Part shown: positions 7,633 through 13,735 of the stretch, piece by piece
How the letters are laid out: every line of letters begins with the position of its first letter
How positions within the stretch are numbered: position 1 is the stretch's first letter
Assembly: GCA_964520895.1 (NCBI GenBank)
Contig: CAZFOR010000018.1
Coordinates: forward strand, 1-20,489
Direction of reading: 5' to 3'
Length of the DNA stretch: 20,489 bases
Source: SIG350 sp964520895
Lineage (GTDB): Bacteria; Bacillota; Clostridia; TANB77; SIG350
Made by a program: the position numbers and the translations under genes
Notes under the pieces: generated by a model
The model's input: only the letters and a program-made list of their open reading frames with translations
Told to the model about the DNA's origin: nothing
The model's database searches: none

Positions 7633-8106
7633 ATGGAAAATGCAAGTAAGGCATTATTAATAGCAGGAGCAGTGTAGTTAGTAATAGCACTAATAGCAGT
7701 AGCAATGGGAATATTTGGAACAGCTAGAGGAGTTGTAGACAAAGCAGAAGGACAAATAGACAATATGAGTATACAAATGCATAACAGGCAATTTGAACAA
7801 TATGATAAAAAGTCACTTACAAAGGAAGAAGCTAAAGAGTTGATATCAACAGTAATATCAAGTAATAAAAAAGCAACAAGTAATGCCTTTAGAGTTGAAT
7901 TATGGGTATATGATAATGCTGCCAATAATTATTTTGGCACATATCAAAATGGCAATACATATATAATTGATTCAATGAGTTATGATGGAAGTACATATGA
8001 TTCGTCAGATAGTGAATGTATTATGAATTTTGATCCAGTATATAAAAATGTTTTGATTGAATATAACACAAAAGGATTAATAAAATATATAGAAGTATAT
8101 AATTAG
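7633..8106 (+). pseudogene. Small pilin-like protein, copy 1, interrupted by an in-frame TAG
   Basis: AAGGAGG precedes ATG at 7633, which reads MENASKALLIAGAV and then meets TAG at 7675-7677 (codon 15); beyond it the frame continues intact to 8106 (157 residues if read through). In the second copy (10595) the same codon is TTG, so one base change (T to A) accounts for the stop. The N-terminus is one long hydrophobic helix (ALLIAGAVLLVIALIAVAMGIF) followed by a soluble domain ending ECIMNFDPVYKNVLIEYNTKGLIKYIEVYN. This matches a recurring clostridial pilin-like small protein type, though I cannot name a family. TAG is an ordinary stop in this window (1150, 6464, 8104, 19143), so recoding is unlikely. 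A restart at ATG 7705 would lose most of the membrane helix. Confidence 0.75.
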
Positions 8107-8314
8107 GAGGTTTTAAAATGGAATTTGAAACAGATAAAAAAGAAAAATTGGGATTATTTNNNNNNNNNNNNNNNNNNNNNNNNNNNNNNNNNNNNNNNNN
8201 NNNNNNNNNNNNNNNNNNNNNNNNNNNNNNNNNNNNNNNNNNNNNNNNNNNNNNNNNNNAGGAGGTTTTAAAATGGAATTTGAAACAGATAAAAAAGAAA
8301 AATTGGGATTATTT
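8105..8314. repeat. 100-N gap flanked by an exact 55-bp direct duplicate (assembly artefact)
   Basis: Bases 8105-8159 and 8260-8314 are identical over 55 bp (AGGAGGTTTTAAAATGGAAT to GGGATTATTT), each abutting the run of 100 N at 8160-8259. Both copies contain the ribosome site and first 14 codons of the same gene. An overlap equal to a common assembler k-mer and a round 100-N filler indicate contig ends that were not merged; real DNA probably has one copy and no gap. Confidence 0.85.
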
Positions 8315-9211
8315 AAAAGATTAGGAATAGCAATAGCTAAACCTAAAGATTATGAAAAATTAGCAGACGAGAAAACAGGTAGAACAATTGGTACATTTAT
8401 ATTAATATCACTAGTTCAAACAATATGTATATGTGCATTCTTATTTTATATAGGTAATGTTTTGTTAACAGCGTTAAATCAGTGGATATCTGAATTTCCT
8501 GAATTTAGTTTTTCAAAAAGTGGATTTGAATCAAACATGGAAGAACCATTTGTATATTATGATGACGATTTAACTATATATGTTAATGTTGATGATAACA
8601 AAACAATAGAGGAAATAAAAGAAGAAAACAGTGATAAAATATATGCTACAGTTGATTACATAATACTAGGAAAAGATGGTGTAGTAGCAAAAAATGATGG
8701 AGAACTAGAAACATTTATATTTGCAGATAACTTAAATGAACAAACATTTAATAAAACAAATGTAATTGAATTTTGTAATAAATATTTAGTTAATAAAATG
8801 TTAGCAATTGTAGTTGTAATTACAGGCATATTTATATGGATATTTGTAGCTATATTTAAATTTATAGGTGGATTAATATATGGATTAATTGGAATGGCAA
8901 TTGCAAGTATTCAAGGCAAAGATATTAAATTTGGTAAATTATATAATATTGCAATGTATGCAGGTGTAACTACAACAATAATTGGATTATTTGATTTGTT
9001 TGTGTATCCGATACCATTTTGGGGCACTTTGAAAATAGTTATTATCTGTTTATATATGGGATTTGGAATAAAATATATTGATGTTAAAGATAATAACAAT
9101 GGTATAGATAATAACGATAACAATTCTTTTGGTAATAAAATAGAAGATAATGGTAATGAAGAATTTAAAAATAATTTAGAAGAAGATAATAATAATGAAG
9201 AAAATAAATAA
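8273..9211 (+). CDS. DUF1189-like multipass membrane protein
   Basis: 312 residues. A cytoplasmic start (KLGLFKRLGIAIAKPKDYEKLADEKTGRTIG) leads to a membrane segment at about 41-65, an extracytoplasmic region to about 172, and further segments near 176-197, 199-212, 226-245 and 252-266. The plan of 'family kinase-like motif FFKR + one helix + large loop + four helices' fits the DUF1189 family, whose function is unknown. The C-terminus is a 40-residue Asn/Asp/Glu-rich tail. Start at 8273 has AGGAGG 7 nt upstream; the identical start at 8118 is the duplicate on the other side of the N gap. In the intact genome the stop of the pilin-like gene (TAG) would merge directly into this ribosome site, so the two would be coupled. 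Confidence 0.7.
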   Translation: MEFETDKKEKLGLFKRLGIAIAKPKDYEKLADEKTGRTIGTFILISLVQTICICAFLFYIGNVLLTALNQWISEFPEFSFSKSGFESNMEEPFVYYDDDLTIYVNVDDNKTIEEIKEENSDKIYATVDYIILGKDGVVAKNDGELETFIFADNLNEQTFNKTNVIEFCNKYLVNKMLAIVVVITGIFIWIFVAIFKFIGGLIYGLIGMAIASIQGKDIKFGKLYNIAMYAGVTTTIIGLFDLFVYPIPFWGTLKIVIICLYMGFGIKYIDVKDNNNGIDNNDNNSFGNKIEDNGNEEFKNNLEEDNNNEENK

Positions 9212-9234
9212 GTAACATATATGAGGTGTGATTT

Positions 9235-10575
9235 ATGAAAAAATATATAATAATGGTAACATTAATTATAGTAGTATTAAGTATTAATAATTTAGTATAT
9301 GCAGTTAATATACCAGAAAATATACGCGTAGGATTATATTATGGTTCTACTGCTAAACAAACAATTAGTATGACATCAACTAACAATATGTTAATTGGAA
9401 CATTAAAAGATAATTCATTTAGTGTTAATGAAGAATTATCAGAAAAATTAGTAAAAGGTGTTACATTAAAATTTACAGTAGACCAAGATTCTGATAATTA
9501 TATCAGAATTTATATAGACGATATATTAGTTGGTGGTTCTGATAGCCCAATTGGAGTGCAAGCAAATAATGCTAAATTAAAACTAGATAATAACAAAAAC
9601 TATAGAGGAATTATGGAGATATCTAGAATAGCAGGTGGTAACTTAAAGATTATAAATCAATTATCACTGCAAGAATATTTATATTTAGTGGTACCTTCTG
9701 AGATAGAATCATCATCACATATTGAAGCATTAAAAGCACAAGCGGTTGCAGCTAGGACCTATACTCTTACAGGAATGAATAGACATAGCGCGGATGGATT
9801 TAATGTGTGTTCAACAACACATTGTCAAGTGTATGGCGGGACAGTTGAAGCGATATCAACTAATAAAGCTGTTGATGAAACAAAAGATGTTGTTATGACA
9901 TATGATGGAAAACTTGTTGAAGCATATTATTTTTCTACAAGTGGTGGATACACAGAAGATGTATTAAATGTATGGACAGCAGATTTACCATATTTAAAAG
10001 CAGTAGAAGATCCATATGAAGCAAAAACAAAACCATGGGTTGTTACATATACAAAACAAGAATTAGAGGATATATTAACAAAACAAGGTGTAAATATTGG
10101 TGAAGTTACAAATCTAAAGGCAACAGAATATACAGCAGCTGGTAGAGCAAATAAGATATTATTTGTAGGTACTAATGGAACAAAAGAGTATGCAAAGGAA
10201 TATGCACGTACATTATTTAATCTTCGTAGCAGAATGTATATAATAGAAGGTGGAAATAGCCAGACTACTACATCAAATATAAAAATTGTTGATAAAGATG
10301 GAAATATTACAACAAAAGATGTAAATACAAACAATTTACAAACAGTTGATGGAAAAAGTATAAATAGTGATACTAAAATAATGACAGTAGATGGTGAAAA
10401 AAACATAGAGAAAGAAACACAAACGCAAGGTACTGATACATATGTATTTACTGGATATGGATATGGACATGGTGTTGGTATGAGTCAAAATGGAGCAAAA
10501 GGAATGGCAAATGCAGGCTTTGCATATGAGGATATATTAAAGCATTATTATACAGGAATAACAATTCAAAAGTAA
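9235..10575 (+). CDS. spoIID: SpoIID/LytB-domain peptidoglycan lytic transglycosylase
   Basis: SpoIID cleaves glycan strands and, with SpoIIP and SpoIIM, drives engulfment during sporulation. Residues 1-23 form a signal peptide or anchor. The catalytic Glu is Glu156 in VVPSEIESSSHIEALKAQAVAARTY, and the zinc-type motif CSTTHC (Cys192, His196, Cys197) is followed by QVYGG. GYGYGHGVGMSQNGAKGMA (407-425) is the conserved C-terminal motif. Between RSRMYIIEGG and that motif lies a hydrophilic ~60-residue insertion (about 340-400, rich in Thr, Asn, Asp). The setting, amid envelope genes rather than sporulation genes, leaves open that it is a SpoIID-like cell-wall remodelling paralog. AGGTGTG upstream serves as ribosome site. 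Confidence 0.85.
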   Translation: MKKYIIMVTLIIVVLSINNLVYAVNIPENIRVGLYYGSTAKQTISMTSTNNMLIGTLKDNSFSVNEELSEKLVKGVTLKFTVDQDSDNYIRIYIDDILVGGSDSPIGVQANNAKLKLDNNKNYRGIMEISRIAGGNLKIINQLSLQEYLYLVVPSEIESSSHIEALKAQAVAARTYTLTGMNRHSADGFNVCSTTHCQVYGGTVEAISTNKAVDETKDVVMTYDGKLVEAYYFSTSGGYTEDVLNVWTADLPYLKAVEDPYEAKTKPWVVTYTKQELEDILTKQGVNIGEVTNLKATEYTAAGRANKILFVGTNGTKEYAKEYARTLFNLRSRMYIIEGGNSQTTTSNIKIVDKDGNITTKDVNTNNLQTVDGKSINSDTKIMTVDGEKNIEKETQTQGTDTYVFTGYGYGHGVGMSQNGAKGMANAGFAYEDILKHYYTGITIQK

Positions 10576-10594
10576 TAATAAGGAGGAATTAGAT

Positions 10595-11073
10595 ATGGAA
10601 AATGCAAGTAAGGCATTATTAATAGCAGGAGCAGTGTTGTTAGTAATAGCACTAATAGCAGTAGCAATGGGTATATTTGGAACTGCAAGAGGAGTTGTAG
10701 ATCAAGCAGAAGGGCAAATAGATAATATGTCCGTGCAAATGCATAATAGACAATTTGAGCCATATAATAAATCAACATTAACAGCAAAGGAAGCAAAAGA
10801 TTTAATAGCAATTGTAATATCAAATAATAAAAATGTTACAACTAAAGACTTTATTGTTGAATTATATGTATATATGATACACAAGATAACTATTTTGAAT
10901 ATTATCCATCTGGAACTACTTGGTTAATGGATAGTCAAAGTGATACTCTTGGTTACAAAGAAAATGAATGCATAATGAATTTTGATCCAGTTTATAGTAA
11001 TGTTATAATTAGATATAGTGAAAAAGGATTAATAAATTATATAGAAGTATTTAACGGAGTTAGTGTATTTTAA
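10595..11073 (+). pseudogene. Small pilin-like protein, copy 2, frameshifted
   Basis: AAGGAGG lies 8 nt before ATG 10595. The N-terminal ~25 codons are nearly base-identical to copy 1 at 7633, with TTG where copy 1 has TAG. The frame breaks in a TA-rich tract (10864-10876, TATATGTATATATGAT): as written it continues only to a stop at 10927 (110 residues). Removing two bases restores DTQDNYFEYYPSGTTWLMDS, then ECIMNFDPVYSNVIIRYSEKGLINYIEVFNGVSVF ending at 11073, homologous along its length to copy 1. So this is a +2 slip (or -1) in a dinucleotide repeat: a real lesion, slippage-based switching, or an assembly or read error. It sits 19 nt after spoIID. Confidence 0.75.
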
Positions 11074-11168
11074 ATTTTAGTTAAAGAATAATAATGTATA
11101 CTGGATGCATAAAGAAATATTTAAACTTTATTAAATGGTGATAATTTGTCTGATATGGAGGAGATTAT

Positions 11169-12044
11169 ATGTATATTGGTATTGATGTAGGTGGTTCACA
11201 TATTGGGTTTGGTTTATTAGATGACAATTTTAATATTATATTAAATAATGATACATATATATCTAGAAAAACACCTATAGAAGAAATCGTTGAGATATTA
11301 AAAGAGGGAATACAAAACATTATAAATGAAAATGTAAAATATATTGGTATAGGTTTTCCAGGTATATGTAATTTGGATACTAAACTAGTTACAAGGGCAA
11401 GTAATATTGATTTTAATAAAATATGTATACCTCAAATATTAGAAAATGAATTTAATATACCAGTATATATTGATAATGATGCAAATGTTGCAACTATTGC
11501 CGAATATTTTAAAGGTAGTTTAAATAGTACAGAGAATGGAATATTGTTAACTATAGGTACAGGAATAGGTGGAGGAATAATTCTAGATGGCAAAATATAT
11601 AGAGGTACAAATTATACAGCTGGTGAATTTGGTCATATGTGTTTTGAAAAAGATGGTATAAAATGTGGGTGTGGTAGAAGCGGTTGTTTTGAAAAATATG
11701 CAGCACTTTCAGTTTTGAAAAAAACATATACTCAAAATGGGTTTGATTTTCCAAATTTAAATGAAATACTTGACATGGATGATTTAGCTGCTAAAATAAT
11801 ATATGAAAAATGGATAGATAATTTGACAGATGGAATAGCTAGTATATATAATATATATGATCCTGATAAAGTTATTATTGGAGGAGGATTTGCTAAATAT
11901 TTTGAAAATGTACAAGATAAAATAATTGCACTTGTACAAGAAAAAGTATATAATAAAGAAAAAGAGATAATAATAGAAAAAGCTTTTTTTGAAAATGACG
12001 CAGGATTAATAGGTGCAGCAATGTTAGGTCAAATATTATATTGA
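11169..12044 (+). CDS. ROK-family sugar kinase (glucokinase-like)
   Basis: ATP-dependent sugar kinase of the ROK family. MYIGIDVGGSHIGFGLLD (1-18) is the phosphate-binding start; IDNDANVATIAE carries the catalytic Asp (Asp104); TIGTGIGGGIILDG is the second ATP loop. GEFGHM (152-157, Glu153 and His156) with CGCGRSGCFEKY (Cys166, Cys168, Cys173) forms the ROK zinc site. At 291 residues without a helix-turn-helix domain it is an enzyme rather than a ROK repressor. GGAGGAG precedes ATG. It follows the second broken pilin-like gene after 95 nt. Candidate substrates are glucose, N-acetylglucosamine or N-acetylmannosamine; the cell-wall neighbours would favour an amino sugar, but that is inference. 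Confidence 0.88.
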   Translation: MYIGIDVGGSHIGFGLLDDNFNIILNNDTYISRKTPIEEIVEILKEGIQNIINENVKYIGIGFPGICNLDTKLVTRASNIDFNKICIPQILENEFNIPVYIDNDANVATIAEYFKGSLNSTENGILLTIGTGIGGGIILDGKIYRGTNYTAGEFGHMCFEKDGIKCGCGRSGCFEKYAALSVLKKTYTQNGFDFPNLNEILDMDDLAAKIIYEKWIDNLTDGIASIYNIYDPDKVIIGGGFAKYFENVQDKIIALVQEKVYNKEKEIIIEKAFFENDAGLIGAAMLGQILY

Positions 12045-12058
12045 TGGGGGTAAATTTT

Positions 12059-12379
12059 ATGAATGACAACAAAAAGAAGAAAGATAGTCAGTTAGCATTT
12101 TGGATAATGATGTTTTTTATAGGAACTTCATCATTAATTGGTTTTGTAATTGCATTAATAGTTGTGATTGCTTATTTTAGTATGAAAAAGGGCAGTAGTA
12201 CTGTTGTCAAAACTAAATATAAAATAGAAGATGATGATATATTAAAAGAAAAAGATGGATTTACACAAGAAGAGTTACACGCACATGATGGAATAGATGC
12301 AGAGAAATTTGATGTAACTCAAAATGCAGTTCATAAACATGATGGATGGAATAGTGGTGGTCCTATTCAATATAAATAA
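12059..12379 (+). CDS. Small single-pass membrane protein A with HAHDG tail
   Basis: 106 residues: a Lys-rich start (MNDNKKKKDS), one membrane segment at about 13-42, a Lys-rich juncture and a soluble tail. The tail FTQEELHAHDGIDAEKFDVTQNAVHKHDG is almost the same as in the next gene, while the membrane parts differ. By the positive-inside rule both termini carry positive charges, so tail orientation is unclear. I do not recognise the family. His/Asp clusters (HAHDG, HKHDG) could bind metal. The ATG at 12059 is preferred because GGGGGT lies 8 nt upstream; upstream ATG 12044 and TTG 12041 overlap the ROK stop and have weaker sites. Confidence 0.7.
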   Translation: MNDNKKKKDSQLAFWIMMFFIGTSSLIGFVIALIVVIAYFSMKKGSSTVVKTKYKIEDDDILKEKDGFTQEELHAHDGIDAEKFDVTQNAVHKHDGWNSGGPIQYK

Positions 12380-12402
12380 ATAGAATTAGAAAGGAAATAA
12401 TT

Positions 12403-12687
12403 ATGGATGATATGGGGTTAGGTGCAATAGTTATATTTATAATAATTATATTTACAATTTTACCATTTCTTATATTTATATCAATAATTGGAACAATTTT
12501 AAGTAAAAATAAGAATATAAATAATTGGTCAAATAAAAGTGATGATATGTTAAAAGGAAAAGAGACATTTACACAAGAAGAAATACACGCACATGATGGA
12601 ATAGATACAGAGAAGTTTGATGTAACTCAAAATGCAGTTCATGAGCATGATGGATTTGACGTAGAAGGACCCATTAGTTATAAATAA
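12403..12687 (+). CDS. Small single-pass membrane protein B with HAHDG tail (tandem paralog)
   Basis: 94 residues: short start (MDDMGLG), one strong membrane segment at about 8-34 and a tail FTQEEIHAHDGIDTEKFDVTQNAVHEHDG that matches protein A at nearly every position, ending GPISYK against GPIQYK in A. The N-terminal halves share nothing obvious, so the tail is the conserved unit and the anchor has been swapped or has diverged. It lies 23 nt after protein A behind AAGGAAA, a weak ribosome site. Family not recognised; a metal-binding or protein-docking tail is conceivable. It is the last gene of the long run before the toxin-antitoxin locus; no convincing terminator hairpin was seen just after it. 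Confidence 0.7.
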   Translation: MDDMGLGAIVIFIIIIFTILPFLIFISIIGTILSKNKNINNWSNKSDDMLKGKETFTQEEIHAHDGIDTEKFDVTQNAVHEHDGFDVEGPISYK

Positions 12688-12763
12688 ATATAATTTAAAA
12701 TAATACTGAATTAAAATAAAAAAGAATTTGAGATTAAAATTTTTTTAAGTTTATTATAAATTA

Positions 12764-12792
12764 TTGAAAGTTATTAAAAAATATGCTATATT
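12764..12792 (+). promoter_or_regulatory. Promoter of the ToxI-like antitoxin RNA
   Basis: TTGAAA (12764-12769), a 17-bp spacer and TATATT (12787-12792), with TG one base upstream of the -10 (extended -10). The RNA should start near 12799, right at the 5' hairpin TAGCAATAA/TTATTGCTA. Confidence 0.7.
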
Positions 12793-12853
12793 AAATATAG
12801 TAGCAATAAAATTGTAAAAAATACATATAATATTATTGCTATTAGATAGCATA

Positions 12854-12961
12854 AAAAAAGTGGTGAATCCAGCCATTAAATTGGAACTTAAAAAAGCGGT
12901 GAATCCAGCCATTAAATTGGAACTTAAAAAAGCGGTGAATCCAGCCATTAAATTGGAACTT
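12854..12961 (+). repeat. Three 36-bp tandem repeats (antitoxin units)
   Basis: Units at 12854-12889, 12890-12925 and 12926-12961, each AAAAAAG(C/T)GGTGAATCCA followed by GCCATTAAATTGGAACTT, plus a 7-base start of a fourth. Units 2 and 3 are identical; unit 1 differs only at 12861 (T for C), an unpaired position in the proposed pseudoknot. Direct abutment without spacers excludes CRISPR. Confidence 0.95.
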
Positions 12962-12968
12962 AAAAAAG

Positions 12969-12998
12969 AAAGATTAGAGACTAAACTCTAATCTTTTT
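12969..12998 (+). terminator. Terminator between antitoxin RNA and toxin gene
   Basis: AAAGATTAGAG (12969-12979) pairs with CTCTAATCTTT (12986-12996), 11 bp with loop ACTAAA and a T5 end. In ToxIN loci a leaky terminator at this place keeps antitoxin RNA in excess over toxin mRNA. Confidence 0.85.
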
Positions 12999-13023
12999 AC
13001 TTTGTCAAAAATATAATTAATTA

Positions 13024-13052
13024 TTGCAATTCAATTAATGTTATTGTATAAT
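13024..13052 (+). promoter_or_regulatory. Possible second promoter just before toxN
   Basis: TTGCAA (13024-13029), a 17-bp spacer and a perfect TATAAT (13047-13052). The start would fall near 13059, at the first base of the AAGGAGG ribosome site, so the mRNA leader would be very short. It may be chance in AT-rich DNA. Confidence 0.35.
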
Positions 13053-13074
13053 TTTGGAAAGGAGGGATAAAAGA

Positions 13075-13578
13075 ATGGTCCTAAAACTAAAAATTGTAAA
13101 AGTCGATACTGAATATTGTGATTATTTAAGAAAGTTTGATAATAAAGTTCCATATAATAAAAATGAAAAAGAATTAAGACCATTTTTAGGAATTCTATTT
13201 GAGATAAATACTTGTGAATATTTTGCACCATTATCAAGTCCAAAAGAGAAACATAAGAAAATGAAAAACACAGTTGATTTTTTTAAGATACAAAATGGTT
13301 CTCTTGGAGCAGTTAACTTTAATAATATGATTCCGGTAACTAAAATAAATTATACTTTAATAGATTTAAATAAAGAAACATTAACTATGTCTGAGCTAAA
13401 ATATCAAAAATTGTTAAAAGAACAATTAGATTGGTTAAATGCAAATTATTATCAAGTAAAGAATAAATCATCTAAATTATATGATTTATACAATAATGGA
13501 AAGCTTTCAGAAAATATAAAATCTAGATGTTGTAAATTTAAATTATTGGAAGAAAAATGTTTACAATATAAAAACTAA
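13075..13578 (+). CDS. toxN: ToxN/AbiQ-family endoribonuclease toxin (type III TA)
   Basis: Sequence-preferring endoribonuclease that cuts mRNA and its own antitoxin RNA and causes growth arrest or phage abortive infection when released. The 167 residues carry the family core: LKIVKVDTEYCDYLRKFD at the start, KVPYNKN (24-30), RPFLGILFEI, YFAPLSSPKEKHKKMKNT (49-66, with the Ser-Ser-Pro-Lys active-site region) and NFNNMIPV (81-88). P. atrosepticum ToxN and lactococcal AbiQ have about the same length. ATG 13075 is preferred because AAGGAGGG lies at 13059-13066; TTG 13054 in the same frame overlaps the -10 and ribosome site. Three antitoxin repeats and a terminator precede it, the diagnostic layout. 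The exact subfamily (ToxIN, CptIN or TenpIN) is best matched to ToxIN by sequence. Confidence 0.92.
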   Translation: MVLKLKIVKVDTEYCDYLRKFDNKVPYNKNEKELRPFLGILFEINTCEYFAPLSSPKEKHKKMKNTVDFFKIQNGSLGAVNFNNMIPVTKINYTLIDLNKETLTMSELKYQKLLKEQLDWLNANYYQVKNKSSKLYDLYNNGKLSENIKSRCCKFKLLEEKCLQYKN

Positions 13579-13618
13579 TAATAATTATTTAATAGACTTA
13601 ACAATAGAATTATATAAT

Positions 13619-13661
13619 ATTCCCAGTATACATAAAATTGATTTTTATGTATACTGGGAAT
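13619..13661. repeat. Perfect 19-bp inverted repeat downstream of toxN
   Basis: ATTCCCAGTATACATAAAA (13619-13637) pairs without mismatch with 13643-13661 around a 5-base loop TTGAT. There is no U tract on either strand, so it is not a typical terminator, though it could cap and stabilise the toxN mRNA. It could also be a remnant of a small mobile element. Confidence 0.6.
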
Positions 13662-13687
13662 AAATTGTGCATAACTTAGGGAAAGAT

Positions 13688-13735
13688 AAAAAACAAAGCA
13701 TACCAATTAATTAATTGATATGCTTTGTTTTTTTT
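13688..13735. terminator. Bidirectional terminator between toxN and the activase gene
   Basis: AAAAAACAAAGCATA (13688-13702) pairs with TATGCTTTGTTTTTT, with the self-complementary CAATTAATTAATTG in the loop. T runs lie on both strands, so it can end the convergent transcripts; it overlaps the minus-strand stop codon by two bases. Confidence 0.85.

Larger units (their letters stand above)
12799..12998 (+). ncRNA. toxI: ToxI-like RNA antitoxin of a type III toxin-antitoxin system
   Basis: A ~200-nt transcript is defined by a promoter (12764-12792) and a terminator (12969-12998). It opens with a 9-bp hairpin (12801-12809 with 12833-12841) and carries three 36-nt tandem repeats (12854-12961). 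In type III systems the repeat RNA is cut by the toxin into single pseudoknots that bind and inhibit it; the A6 run at each repeat junction suits the A-rich cleavage sites known for ToxN. In each repeat, positions 9-11 can pair with 19-21 and 15-18 with 29-32, giving an H-type pseudoknot with loops of 3, 0 and 7 nt. The toxN-family gene follows directly. No covariance test was possible. Boundaries are estimated to within a few bases. Confidence 0.85.

Noticed and set aside
7675..7677. TAG as a recoded sense codon
   Set aside because: Several well-supported genes in the window end in TAG and the paralog has TTG at this codon, so a point change is simpler.
9927..10406. 159-residue minus-strand ORF opposite spoIID
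   Set aside because: It is a shadow of spoIID without ribosome site or recognisable protein character; the same holds for minus-strand frames opposite pyrF, pyrE, alr and yceD.
12754..12948. Coding in the repeats (minus strand MAGFTAFLSSNL repeats; plus strand KKAVNPAIKLEL repeats)
   Set aside because: 36 bp is a multiple of three, so frames stay open on both strands by chance. Neither frame has a ribosome site, and the plus-strand start would be a TTG inside a hairpin.
12854..12961. 36-bp repeats as a CRISPR array
   Set aside because: The copies abut with no spacers and no cas genes are near; the toxN-family gene and terminator explain them.
13054..13074. Upstream TTG start for toxN
   Set aside because: It would put the AAGGAGG site inside the coding region; ATG 13075 has ideal spacing and matches the family N-terminus.
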